A model generated the notes under the pieces. That model was not told the DNA's origin, did no database searches, and saw nothing but the letters and a program-made list of their open reading frames with translations. From Candidatus Tokpelaia sp. JSC188 (GTDB lineage Bacteria > Pseudomonadota > Alphaproteobacteria > Rhizobiales > Rhizobiaceae): a stretch of 64,000 nucleotides of DNA. The translations under genes were made by a program, and so were the position numbers. How positions within the stretch are numbered: the first letter of the stretch is position 1; the number at the start of each line of letters is the position of its first letter. The stretch lies in assembly GCA_003331065.1 (NCBI GenBank), contig QENB01000010.1:19995-83994 (forward strand), written 5' to 3'. Below, piece after piece: positions 18,077 to 27,269 of the stretch.

Positions 18077-20050
18077 TTGTTACATCAAGCTTATTTCTTT
18101 ACAAGTGAATCAGTTTCAGAAGGCCATCCGGACAAGATTTGTGATCGCATTTCCGATGAAATCGTAGACATGGTCTATAGAGAAGCATACAGAAGCGGTG
18201 CAGATCCTTGGGCTGTGCGCGTTGCCTGTGAAACATTAGCCACAACCAATCGTGTTATTATTGCAGGTGAAGTGCGCGTCCCCGTAACCTTACTAAAAAA
18301 AGATAAGAGCGGTAAACTTATTTATGATAATAAGGGTAATTCATTTGTAAATCCTCGACGTTTCCGAGCTGCAGCTCGCCGAGCTATTAAAAAAATAGGC
18401 TATGCACAGGAAGGATTTCATTGGAAAACAGTGAGAATTGATGTGTTATTGCATTCCCAGTCAGCGGATATTGCTCAAGGAGTGGATAATGCCTATGACA
18501 GACAGGAAGAAGAAGGCGCTGGAGATCAGGGTATCATGTTTGGTTATGCTTGCCGGGAAACTCCTGATTTCATGCCTGCCCCTATCTATTATGCCCATAA
18601 AATACTGGAGACGATCTCTATTGCCCGCCATGAACAACAAGGAGAGATTGCTAAGCTGGGACCAGATGCCAAAAGTCAGATCACAATTCGTTACTTGCGC
18701 GACAAACCAGAAGAAGTGACATCCATTGTTCTTTCAACCCAGCATACCGATTCAGACTGGAATTCACAGAAAGTTCGTAGTGTTGTAGAACCTTATATTC
18801 GCAAAGCTCTCACCGGTTTGAAAATTGCCGATAACTGCCGATGGTATATTAACCCAACCGGAAAATTCGTAATCGGTGGACCTGACGGCGATACTGGTCT
18901 AACTGGCCGCAAAATTATCGTTGACACCTATGGTGGGGCTGCTCCTCATGGCGGTGGAGCGTTTTCCGGTAAAGATACAACCAAGGTTGACCGTTCTGCT
19001 GCTTATGCTGCACGTTATCTTGCTAAAAATATTGTTGCTGCTGGATTTGCTGAGCGCTGCACCATCCAAATCTCCTATGCCATAGGCATAGCTCAGCCTT
19101 TGTCTATCTGTGTCAATCTACATGAAACCAGCAAAATTAGTGAAACACAGGTCGAAGCTGCAATTCGCAAGGTTATGGATTTATCCCCTTCTGGAATCCG
19201 CAGACATTTAAATTTGAATAAACCTATTTATGCTAAAACCGCTGCTTATGGCCATTTTGGCCGAAAACCAGGAAAAGATGGCTCTTTTCCATGGGAAAAA
19301 ATAAATCTTGTCAAGGATTTAAAAACAACAATAAAAGAATTAGAAATGATTAAAATGCACATGAAACAAGAGTACGCTTTTTTTAGTCGCTGTCGTGGTA
19401 GGTCCTTACATCCTCGTCAGAAAACCTTATGCACAATGTTGTTACCTAATTTGCGGATTGATCCCAAACAGAATGCACCGACTGACTTGCGAACCTTGTT
19501 TTCTGATCCTGTCAAGAAGGTGCGTTTAGAAATCGGTTTTGGATGTGGAGAACACTTGTTGCATGAAGCTATTCATTTCCCAGAAACCGGCTTTATCGGA
19601 GTTGAGCCTTTTGTCAATGGCATGATAAAGATACTAAGCCGGATCGAACATGCACCTAATTTGCAGAGATACATACGCCTTTACGATGGTGATGCCACTC
19701 AACTTCTAGATTGGATGCCCGCCCAAACACTTGATGGAATTGATCTCTTCTATCCTGACCCTTGGCCAAAAAAAAAGCACTGGAAGCGTCGTTTTATAAA
19801 TGTATCTAACCTAAATCGTTTTGCGTATGTGCTAAAAAAAGGTGCTCTCTTTCGTTTTGCTAGCGATATTGATGCATATGTCAACTGGACTCTGCTTCAT
19901 GCTTGCAAGCACTATGCCTTTGAATGGCAAGCACAAAACGCAATTGATTGGCGCACACCGCCTTCTAAAGTATGGCCTGGCACCCGATATGAAGCTAAGG
20001 CTATCCGTGAAAATAGAAAACCTACTTATCTGACCTTTCTACGTGTGTGA
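18077..20050 (+). CDS. metK-trmB: MetK-TrmB fusion: SAM synthetase joined to tRNA (guanine-N7)-methyltransferase
   Basis: One uninterrupted 657-codon frame encodes two whole enzymes. Residues 1 to about 417 are S-adenosylmethionine synthetase: [19 protein letters not shown] near the N-terminus, [32 protein letters not shown], and [19 protein letters not shown], ending [13 protein letters not shown] (W406). Residues about 429-657 are TrmB: SAM-binding [10 protein letters not shown], the signature [15 protein letters not shown], and the C-terminal TYLTFLRV. The junction (about 418-440) has no stop; Met codons at 424, 427 and 429 might allow internal TrmB initiation but lack a clear ribosome binding site. 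The TTG start follows AGAGGGG at proper spacing. In relatives these are adjacent separate genes, so loss of the metK stop is the simplest origin. Confidence 0.92.
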   Translation: MLHQAYFFTSESVSEGHPDKICDRISDEIVDMVYREAYRSGADPWAVRVACETLATTNRVIIAGEVRVPVTLLKKDKSGKLIYDNKGNSFVNPRRFRAAARRAIKKIGYAQEGFHWKTVRIDVLLHSQSADIAQGVDNAYDRQEEEGAGDQGIMFGYACRETPDFMPAPIYYAHKILETISIARHEQQGEIAKLGPDAKSQITIRYLRDKPEEVTSIVLSTQHTDSDWNSQKVRSVVEPYIRKALTGLKIADNCRWYINPTGKFVIGGPDGDTGLTGRKIIVDTYGGAAPHGGGAFSGKDTTKVDRSAAYAARYLAKNIVAAGFAERCTIQISYAIGIAQPLSICVNLHETSKISETQVEAAIRKVMDLSPSGIRRHLNLNKPIYAKTAAYGHFGRKPGKDGSFPWEKINLVKDLKTTIKELEMIKMHMKQEYAFFSRCRGRSLHPRQKTLCTMLLPNLRIDPKQNAPTDLRTLFSDPVKKVRLEIGFGCGEHLLHEAIHFPETGFIGVEPFVNGMIKILSRIEHAPNLQRYIRLYDGDATQLLDWMPAQTLDGIDLFYPDPWPKKKHWKRRFINVSNLNRFAYVLKKGALFRFASDIDAYVNWTLLHACKHYAFEWQAQNAIDWRTPPSKVWPGTRYEAKAIRENRKPTYLTFLRV

Positions 20051-20151
20051 ATAAATAAATCTCAAGGATTAAGAGAAAAAACGATCTCGTATCTTGTGCC
20101 TTGTGCAAAGAGAGTTTATCTATGTGCAGTGAAATTTTTGATCTGATGATG

Positions 20152-20182
20152 GGAGTGGGCCCCACAGGACCCGCTCCTTTTT
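20152..20182 (+). terminator. Strong intrinsic terminator between metK-trmB and rimP
   Basis: GGAGTGGGCC pairs with GGACCCGCTCC across a short loop (20152-20177; one G-U pair), followed by TTTTT (20178-20182). It is G+C-rich in an AT-rich background. It lies 33 bp before the rimP start, so it either ends the upstream transcript or acts as a leader attenuator for the rimP-nusA operon. Confidence 0.8.
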
Positions 20183-20214
20183 GTTACTTGGAAACTAAAT
20201 AGAAGCAAAATTCA

Positions 20215-20835
20215 ATGAACGAAATAATGCCGATTCTCCTTGACGAATCGCGTCTGATACAGGAAACTGGTATCGAGGCACAAGTGGCTAGTGTTATCAA
20301 ATCACCCCTCAAAGCATTGGGATATTCTCTTGTGCGGATTCGTCTATTCAATCTTAATGGATTGTTGAGATTGCAGATCATGGCTGAGCGTGCTGATGGT
20401 ACTATGGGTATTGAAGACTGTAAGATTATCAGCCGGACAGTTTCGCCCTTACTAGATATGGAAGACTCAATTGACTGCAAGTATCACTTGGAAGTTTCTT
20501 CTCCTGGCATTGATCGTCCGCTGGTACGTAAATCCGATTTTGCCAATTGGCAGGGTCATATTGTCAAAGTTAAAACTAAAGCAATGATAAACAATCGGAA
20601 AAAGTTCCACGGCTATATTACAAATGTTGACAATGAAGGTTTTAATATCAAAATAGATAGAATTGCTTATTGCGAAACAATGGTGCGTATTCCTTTCATT
20701 AATCTTGCTGAAGCACGCCTTATTTTAACGGATAAGCTAATTCGTGACACGCTGCGTTCAAAGACAAGATCCTGTAAGAACACAAGATTGCTGAAAATGA
20801 CTCAGAAGCAGAAATACATGAAGGAGAAACCCTGA
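20215..20835 (+). CDS. rimP: Ribosome maturation factor RimP
   Basis: Needed for 30S subunit maturation. The 206-residue protein has the RimP N-terminal domain with IEDCKIISRTVSPLLDMED (about 63-81) and YHLEVSSPGIDRPL (about 88-101), followed by the SH3-like C-terminal domain and a basic tail. It opens the classic rimP-nusA-ylxR-infB operon; its TGA overlaps the nusA start as TGATG. The promoter is not evident, but a terminator-like hairpin in its leader could provide attenuation. Confidence 0.94.
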   Translation: MNEIMPILLDESRLIQETGIEAQVASVIKSPLKALGYSLVRIRLFNLNGLLRLQIMAERADGTMGIEDCKIISRTVSPLLDMEDSIDCKYHLEVSSPGIDRPLVRKSDFANWQGHIVKVKTKAMINNRKKFHGYITNVDNEGFNIKIDRIAYCETMVRIPFINLAEARLILTDKLIRDTLRSKTRSCKNTRLLKMTQKQKYMKEKP

Positions 20836-22430
20836 TGGCTGTTAGTGCAAACAGGTTGGAACTTCTGCAAATTGCAGATGCTGTCGCGCGTGAAAAATTA
20901 ATTGATCGAGAGATTGTTATCGCTGCTATGGCTGATGCTATTCAGAAGGCTGCACGTTCTCGCTATGGGCAAGAAACAAATATCCGTGCTGATATCAATG
21001 TCAAATCTGGCGATATTAAACTACAACGACTAATGAAGGTTGTTGAAATAGTCGAGGATTATGCCACCGAGATTTCACTCGATGACGCACGTACAAAGAA
21101 GCTAGATGCACAGCTTGGCGATTTTCTTTTTGATCTTCTTCCCCCTATGGATTTTAGTCGCATTGCTGCTCAATCTGCTAAACAAGTCATTGTGCAGAAA
21201 GTGCGCGAAGCTGAACGCAGCCGACAGTTTGAAGAATACAAGGACCGTGTCGGCGAGATTGTTTCAGGTACAGTAAAGCGGGTTGAATATGGCAACGTGG
21301 TTGTTGATTTGGGGCGTAGTGAAGCAATTGCACGTCGTGATGAACTAATCCAGCGTGAAGCGTTCCGTTATGGCGACCGTATTCGTGCCTATATCTATGA
21401 TGTACGTCGCGAACAACGCGGTCCACAGATATTCTTATCAAGGACGCACCCGCAATTTATGACAAAGCTTTTTACTATGGAAGTGCCTGAAATTTATGAT
21501 GGTATTATCGAAATTAAGTCTGTTGCTCGTGACCCAGGCTCACGTGCTAAAATTGCTGTTGTCTCACGAGATGCATCAATTGATCCAGTCGGTGCTTGTG
21601 TAGGTATGCGTGGCAGTCGTGTACAAGCTGTGGTTGGAGAATTACAAGGTGAAAAGATTGATATTATTCCTTGGGCGCCCGATGTGGCAACATTCATTGT
21701 TAATGCCTTGCAGCCAGCAGAGGTTTCCAAAGTCGTTCTTGACGAAGATGCCGAGCGCATCGAGGTTGTAGTACCTGATAATCAGTTAAGTCTTGCTATT
21801 GGTCGACGTGGTCAAAATGTTCGTCTTGCCTCACAGCTGACCGGTTGGGATATTGACATTATGACAGAGCAAGAAGAATCGGAACGTCGTCAAAAAGAAT
21901 TTACTGACCGTTCAAAATTATTTATGGAAGCGCTTAATGTAGATGAAATGGTTGGGCAAGTTCTCGCCTCTGAAGGTTTTATCTTGATTGAAGAGATTGC
22001 CTATATCAATGCCAGTGAAATTGCATCAATTGAAGGATTTGACGAAGATACGGCAAGAGAAATTCAGAGCCGAGCTAAAGAATATCTTGAACGAATTGAA
22101 GCAAAATTTGACAAGAAACGTAAAGAACTCGGTGTTGCCGATGAACTGCACGCGATCCCAGGCATAACGACAGCTATGATGGTAGCAATCGGTGAAGATG
22201 GTGTTAAGACAATTGAAGATTTTGCCGGCTATGCAGTAGACGATCTGACTGGGTGGCGCGAATGCAAAAGCGGGAAAACAGTTAACTATCCCGGTGTGTT
22301 GAGTTCATTTAATATAAGCTATACTGATGCGGAGCAGATGATTATGAAGGCTCGTATCAAGGCAGGGTGGCTTACAGAGAAAAATACTGAAAACGAACTT
22401 GCTGATAACATGCGAAAAGAAAGTATCTAA
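20835..22430 (+). CDS. nusA: Transcription termination/antitermination factor NusA
   Basis: An RNA polymerase-associated factor in pausing, termination and antitermination. The 531-residue protein has an N-terminal RNAP-binding domain (1 to about 130), S1 domain (about 135-200, IVSGTVKRVEYGNVVVDLGR), two KH domains (KH1 with GACVGMRGSRVQAVVGEL, KH2 with LAIGRRGQNVRLASQLTGW) and C-terminal helix-hairpin-helix repeats. It overlaps rimP by one base and is 33 bp from the YlxR gene, indicating translational coupling within the operon. Confidence 0.96.
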   Translation: MAVSANRLELLQIADAVAREKLIDREIVIAAMADAIQKAARSRYGQETNIRADINVKSGDIKLQRLMKVVEIVEDYATEISLDDARTKKLDAQLGDFLFDLLPPMDFSRIAAQSAKQVIVQKVREAERSRQFEEYKDRVGEIVSGTVKRVEYGNVVVDLGRSEAIARRDELIQREAFRYGDRIRAYIYDVRREQRGPQIFLSRTHPQFMTKLFTMEVPEIYDGIIEIKSVARDPGSRAKIAVVSRDASIDPVGACVGMRGSRVQAVVGELQGEKIDIIPWAPDVATFIVNALQPAEVSKVVLDEDAERIEVVVPDNQLSLAIGRRGQNVRLASQLTGWDIDIMTEQEESERRQKEFTDRSKLFMEALNVDEMVGQVLASEGFILIEEIAYINASEIASIEGFDEDTAREIQSRAKEYLERIEAKFDKKRKELGVADELHAIPGITTAMMVAIGEDGVKTIEDFAGYAVDDLTGWRECKSGKTVNYPGVLSSFNISYTDAEQMIMKARIKAGWLTEKNTENELADNMRKESI

Positions 22431-22463
22431 AAAATAACAACGGAAGGAATATAGACATAAGAT

Positions 22464-23105
22464 ATGACTGAGCGTACCTGTATCATCACACGCACATGCG
22501 GTTCACCAAATATGATGATTCGCTTTGTTGCTGATCCTAATGGATTGCTGGTCCCCGATCTAAAAGGCAATCTTCCAGGTCGTGGTGCTTGGTTGCTTAC
22601 TTCACGCAGACTTATTGAGGAAGCTATTAGACGCAAGGCGTTTGCACGAAGCCTGAAAAAAGATGTGCGTATTGCTGATGATATGCTTCATGTACTCGAC
22701 TATCTTTTGAAAAAAGCTGCCCTTGAGAGTCTATCTCTAGCGCGGCGTGGTGGTGGAATTATAACCGGGGCATTAAAAATTGCGACTGCAATCCGTGCTG
22801 GTGAGGTAAAGATGATATTACATGCTAAAGAAGCGGCAAAAGACGGCAAACGCAAAATTGTACAGGCGATTCATGCCACTAGAAAACAAAGAGTTAAAAA
22901 ATTATCTGTACTAACTCTTTTCACATCTGAGGAAATGAGTTTGGCATTTGGGGACGATAATGTGGTACATGTTGCTGTAATCAAAAGTTTAGCAGCAGAT
23001 GGTTTTACCAAAAGGGTAAGACGGCTCATGGCCTACCGTGATGAGAATGCAATGAGCTGGTTTGAAGATACGAAAAAAACCGTACAGGAAGCAGAAATGG
23101 AATGA
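22464..23105 (+). CDS. YlxR-family (DUF448) RNA-binding protein with L7Ae-like domain
   Basis: A 213-residue protein typical of alphaproteobacterial nusA-infB spacers. The N-terminal YlxR domain (about 1-75) begins [20 protein letters not shown] and has LPGRGAWL. The C-terminal half (about 85-180) resembles ribosomal L7Ae/L30e, with [20 protein letters not shown] and a Lys-rich segment. YlxR proteins of other bacteria bind RNase P RNA; the role of this two-domain version is not established. Its stop overlaps the infB start in ATGA. Confidence 0.85.
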   Translation: MTERTCIITRTCGSPNMMIRFVADPNGLLVPDLKGNLPGRGAWLLTSRRLIEEAIRRKAFARSLKKDVRIADDMLHVLDYLLKKAALESLSLARRGGGIITGALKIATAIRAGEVKMILHAKEAAKDGKRKIVQAIHATRKQRVKKLSVLTLFTSEEMSLAFGDDNVVHVAVIKSLAADGFTKRVRRLMAYRDENAMSWFEDTKKTVQEAEME

Positions 23106-25687
23106 GCGATAAAAAAAACGAAGACAAGACCTCCAGCGTTTCCCATAAAAAAACACTAACGCTCAAACGTTCAAGTGTTGAACATAGCATGGTAAAACAG
23201 AACTTTAGCCACGGTCGCGTAAAGGCTGTTGTTGTTGAAACTAAACGTCGTAAAATCACTCGTCCCAACGATAAAGTAGAGTTGTCGACGGTACAACCAG
23301 TAACAAAACCGCGTGTTGCTATACATCCAAAAGCACATAAAGAAACGCCTCCTCCCAAAATTGCGCAGAAAGTCAGCAATCTTTCCTCGATCGAGATGAA
23401 AGCCCGATTAAAGGCCCTTAAAGATGAAAATATTCGCTTGGAACAAGAGCGCTCACGGATGGAAGAAGATATAAAACAGCGTTCTACAGAAAAAGTCGAG
23501 TGCGAGAAAAAACACCAAGAGGTATTAAAAAGACGGATAAAAGAAAACGTACGTCAAAAAAAGGAAGCAAGGAAGTATAAGGAGATTAAAGCTCCCTCAA
23601 ATATCCCTCTCATAAAGGATAAGAAAGCAACTGTTCAGGATGGAGGAAAACAACGGGCGCTTTCCCAAACAAGCCATTGGCGTGAAAAAAATAAAGAAGA
23701 AATCCATAGTATTGGTTTGCGTCGCAGTAATGCAGCTGCATCTGCCAAGCAGGAAGTGCGCGCGCCAAAAGTCATTAAAGGTAGTGAAGAACGCCGACGA
23801 AGCAAGCTAACCCTATCATCAGCTCTGGATGACGACAACACTAATTTCCGCGGTCGTTCTATTGCTGCGATGCGCCGACGTCAAGAGAAATTCAAACGTA
23901 CGCAGGTGCAAGAAATACGTGAAAAAATTTCACGTGAAGTGACTATCCCTGAAACAATTACTATTCAGGAATTAGCACAGCGTATGACAGAGCGTGCCGT
24001 AGATGTTATCAAATTCCTAATGAAACAGGGGCAGATGATGAAGCCTGGTGATATTATCGATGGAGATATGGCTCAGCTAATCAGTGAGGAATTTGGTCAT
24101 ACGGTCAAACGTGTTGCAGAATCCGATGTAGAGCTTGGTATATTCAGTCTGCCAGATGACGAAAGTAAAATGCGTTTAAGACCGCCAGTGGTTACCATCA
24201 TGGGTCATGTTGATCACGGTAAAACATCTTTGCTTGATGCCATCCGTAAAGCTAATGTGGTCTCAGAAGAGGCTGGGGGCATTACCCAACATATCGGCGC
24301 CTATCAGGTTGAACAGAGCGGACAAAAAATTACCTTCATCGATACCCCAGGGCATGCTGCCTTTACGGCTATGCGTGCACGAGGTGCGCAAGTTACTGAC
24401 GTAGCTGTTCTAGTTGTTTCTGCTGATGACAGCGTTATGCCTCAGACGATTGAATCGATCAACCATGCCAAAGCAGCTAATGTACCGATTATTGTTGCCA
24501 TTAACAAAATTGATAAGCCTGCGGCTAATTCACAGAAGGTGCGAACAGAGCTATCTCTACATGAAGTCCTTGTTGAAAGCCTAGGTGGTGAAGTACTGGA
24601 AGTTGAGGTTTCGGCTAAGACAGGTAAGAATATCGATAAACTTCTGGAAGCTATTCTGTTACAGGCAGAAATTCTTGATATAAAGGCTGATCCTGAACGG
24701 GCTGTTGAGGGTGTTGTAATTGAAGCCAAGCTTGACCGTGGTTGCGGCTCTGTTGCCACAGTTTTGGTGCAGAAAGGTACTCTTTATCCTGGTGATATTA
24801 TTGTTGCCGGCGATGAATGGGGGCGTGTACGTGCATTAATTAATGAACGTGGTGAACATATGAAAGAAGCTGGACCTTCAACACCGGTTGAAATTCTTGG
24901 TATGCAAGGTACTCCTCGAGCAGGTGATTGTTTTGCTGCAGTTTCTAGTGAATCTCAGGCCCGTGAGATTTCTGAATATCGTCGCCGGCTTTCCCGTGAG
25001 AAGGCTATAGCACGTCAAGCAGGTTCTCGCGGCTCGCTCGAGCAGATGATTAGCCAGCTGCAGACTTCAGGTAGCAAGGAGTTTCCATTAATTATTAAAG
25101 GTGATGTACAGGGTTCAGTTGAAGCTATCAATGCTGTACTTGAAAAACTTGGCAATGATGAGGTGTGTGTCCGTATTGTGCATGCTGCTGCTGGCGGTAT
25201 TACCGAAAGCGATGTCTCACTTGCTGCAGCATCAAAGGCCACTATTATCGGTTTTAATGTCCGTGCGAATAAACAGGCTCGAGATGTAATTGAAACTCAG
25301 GGCATTGAGATCCGTTATTACAATATCATTTATGATCTTGTTAATGACATAAAAGCAGTCATGTCCGGTATGCTTACACCTGAACGGCGTGAAACTTTCC
25401 TTGGTACTGCTCAGATTCTTGAAGTGTTTAATATTTCAAAAGTCGGTAAAGTTTCTGGATGTCGCGTTATTGAAGGTAAGATTGAGCGTGGTGCAGGTGT
25501 ACGCCTTATACGCGATAATATTGTTATTCATGAAGGTAAACTTAAGACACTTAAACGTTTTAAGGATGAAGTGAATGAGGTATCGATTGGGCAAGAATGC
25601 GGAATGGCTTTTGAAAATCACGAAGATATACGTGCCAGCGATATTATTGAAGCTTTCCGTGTTGAACATGTTAGCCGCACTCTCTAA
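23102..25687 (+). CDS. infB: Translation initiation factor IF-2
   Basis: The GTPase that places fMet-tRNA on the 30S subunit. The 861-residue protein has a long charged N-terminal region (1 to about 280, with a coiled-coil-like Lys/Glu/Arg stretch near 95-165), the IF2-N segment, a G domain with GHVDHGKTS (about 368), DTPGHAAF and NKID, followed by the beta-barrel domains and the C-terminal fMet-tRNA-binding domain. All GTPase motifs are intact. It overlaps the preceding gene (ATGA), and rbfA follows after 68 bp. Confidence 0.97.
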   Translation: MSDKKNEDKTSSVSHKKTLTLKRSSVEHSMVKQNFSHGRVKAVVVETKRRKITRPNDKVELSTVQPVTKPRVAIHPKAHKETPPPKIAQKVSNLSSIEMKARLKALKDENIRLEQERSRMEEDIKQRSTEKVECEKKHQEVLKRRIKENVRQKKEARKYKEIKAPSNIPLIKDKKATVQDGGKQRALSQTSHWREKNKEEIHSIGLRRSNAAASAKQEVRAPKVIKGSEERRRSKLTLSSALDDDNTNFRGRSIAAMRRRQEKFKRTQVQEIREKISREVTIPETITIQELAQRMTERAVDVIKFLMKQGQMMKPGDIIDGDMAQLISEEFGHTVKRVAESDVELGIFSLPDDESKMRLRPPVVTIMGHVDHGKTSLLDAIRKANVVSEEAGGITQHIGAYQVEQSGQKITFIDTPGHAAFTAMRARGAQVTDVAVLVVSADDSVMPQTIESINHAKAANVPIIVAINKIDKPAANSQKVRTELSLHEVLVESLGGEVLEVEVSAKTGKNIDKLLEAILLQAEILDIKADPERAVEGVVIEAKLDRGCGSVATVLVQKGTLYPGDIIVAGDEWGRVRALINERGEHMKEAGPSTPVEILGMQGTPRAGDCFAAVSSESQAREISEYRRRLSREKAIARQAGSRGSLEQMISQLQTSGSKEFPLIIKGDVQGSVEAINAVLEKLGNDEVCVRIVHAAAGGITESDVSLAAASKATIIGFNVRANKQARDVIETQGIEIRYYNIIYDLVNDIKAVMSGMLTPERRETFLGTAQILEVFNISKVGKVSGCRVIEGKIERGAGVRLIRDNIVIHEGKLKTLKRFKDEVNEVSIGQECGMAFENHEDIRASDIIEAFRVEHVSRTL

Positions 25688-25755
25688 GAGATTATTCATC
25701 AATGATAATGTAAAACTATTCAATCCAAACAAAATCTGGCAAAATATTTGAAGTA

Positions 25756-26151
25756 ATGAGATATTCTGGACTTTCGCACCGGCAATTGAGAATTGGAGAG
25801 CAAGTTCGCCGTGCTGTTATACACGTATTACAACGAGGAGAGTTGCACGATCCACTTCTGCAGAGTGTTATTTTATCCATATCGGTGGTGCGAATGTCAG
25901 CTGATCTTAAGATTGCTACATGTTTTGTTGCGCTACATCAGAATGGCGATGAGGTTGTTACAGCACTTAACCAGCATGCCAGATATATCCGTGGCCAAGC
26001 TGCTCATACTCTACGCCAAATAAAATATATGCCGGAATTTCGTTTTCGGCTTGACACGAGCTTTGATAACTTTGCCAAAATTGATGCCTTACTTCGTTCT
26101 TCAGAAGTCGCACGTGATCTTGATGATTACAATAAGGGAAATAAGGAATAG
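25756..26151 (+). CDS. rbfA: 30S ribosome-binding factor RbfA
   Basis: A cold-shock and 16S rRNA 5'-end maturation factor. The 131-residue single KH-like domain has [20 protein letters not shown] near the N-terminus, [18 protein letters not shown] in the middle and [19 protein letters not shown] near the C-terminus. The length is normal for alphaproteobacteria. truB begins only 5 bp after its stop, so the two are co-transcribed. Confidence 0.94.
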   Translation: MRYSGLSHRQLRIGEQVRRAVIHVLQRGELHDPLLQSVILSISVVRMSADLKIATCFVALHQNGDEVVTALNQHARYIRGQAAHTLRQIKYMPEFRFRLDTSFDNFAKIDALLRSSEVARDLDDYNKGNKE

Positions 26152-26156
26152 GTTAG

Positions 26157-27119
26157 ATGCTAAGACAACGCAGAAAAAAAGGACGACCTATTTCAGGCTG
26201 GATTGTTCTTGATAAGCCGAAAGGGCTTGCTTCTACCGAAGCTGTTTCTAAAGCAAGATGGTTTTATAATGCAGAAAAAGCTGGACATGCAGGAACACTC
26301 GATCCACTTGCTTCTGGGCTTCTGCCGATTGCCTTTGGAGAAGCAACAAAAACAGTACCGTATATCATGGCAAATAAAAAAATTTATCGTTGTACTATTG
26401 CTTGGGGTGAAGAGCGCTCTACGGATGATCTTGAGGGTAAGGTTATCAAATCATCTTGCCTTCGGCCTACAGAAATGGAGATTAAAGCATTTTTGCCTAA
26501 ATATATCGGCCTTATCTTACAAGTTCCGCCGCAGTTTTCCGCTATCAAGATTGATGGTACTCGCGCTTATGATCTGGCACGTAATGGCAAAAAAATTGAT
26601 ATGCTACCGCGTGAAGTGGAAATTAATAAGTTAGAATTTGTTGAAATAACACCTAATGGCCATGCTATACTTAGAATTAAATGTGGCAAAGGGACTTATA
26701 TCCGTTCACTTGCGCGTGATCTCGGACGTGATCTAGGATGTTACGGGTATGTTGCTGACTTGCGCCGTACAGAGGTCACTCCGTTTACTGAAGAAAATGT
26801 TGTAACTCTTGAAAAACTGGAAGAAGCTTGTTTGCCTTATATTGAATCAGTAGAAGGAAATAAGCCAGTTCCAAGACGAGACTTTTCTAAACTCGATGCT
26901 CTTTTAATTGAAACCAGTGCTGCTCTTAAGTGTCTTCCACAATATTCTATATCGAAAGAACAGGTAGTCAATGTTCGTGATGGGAATCCTATTGTTTTGA
27001 GAGGATACAATGCACTAGAAGAAACTAATAGAGCCTGTGTTAATTACAAAGGTAGAGTATTGGCAATTGGTTATATTGAAAAAACTGTTTTTAAACCAAA
27101 AAAACTGTTTTGTTTATAA
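26157..27119 (+). CDS. truB: tRNA pseudouridine(55) synthase TruB
   Basis: Forms pseudouridine 55 in the TPsiC loop of tRNAs. The 320-residue protein starts with [15 protein letters not shown] and has the catalytic Asp in [20 protein letters not shown] (about 38-57). The later [15 protein letters not shown] motif is typical, and a PUA-like C-terminal region follows. The last 35 codons contain two copies of a short AAAAAACTGTTTT repeat (27079-27092, 27098-27111). In related genomes rpsO follows directly; here a glycosyltransferase intervenes. Confidence 0.95.
   Translation: MLRQRRKKGRPISGWIVLDKPKGLASTEAVSKARWFYNAEKAGHAGTLDPLASGLLPIAFGEATKTVPYIMANKKIYRCTIAWGEERSTDDLEGKVIKSSCLRPTEMEIKAFLPKYIGLILQVPPQFSAIKIDGTRAYDLARNGKKIDMLPREVEINKLEFVEITPNGHAILRIKCGKGTYIRSLARDLGRDLGCYGYVADLRRTEVTPFTEENVVTLEKLEEACLPYIESVEGNKPVPRRDFSKLDALLIETSAALKCLPQYSISKEQVVNVRDGNPIVLRGYNALEETNRACVNYKGRVLAIGYIEKTVFKPKKLFCL
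27079..27111 (+). repeat. Short direct repeat at the 3' end of truB
   Basis: Two copies of AAAAAACTGTTTT, 19 bp apart, each containing the inverted repeat AAAAC-T-GTTTT. They encode two similar K-T/K-L-F-containing tails. Probably a small local duplication. Confidence 0.6.
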
Positions 27120-27269
27120 CAATTCTTTATATAAATGATTTCTTTTTTATATAGCCAATACGTGGAATATCTACGTTGTTATAAGCGAAAAAATGCTCAT
27201 TTATTTTAATGGATATCTCCGCGATTAGAAATCGGTAAACGTATCGGTCTGCCAATAAGAAATTAAAGA

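Noticed and set aside
18077..19360. metK as an independent gene ending before trmB
   Set aside because: There is no stop codon between the MetK and TrmB parts, so the annotation as two separate CDS is not supported by this sequence.
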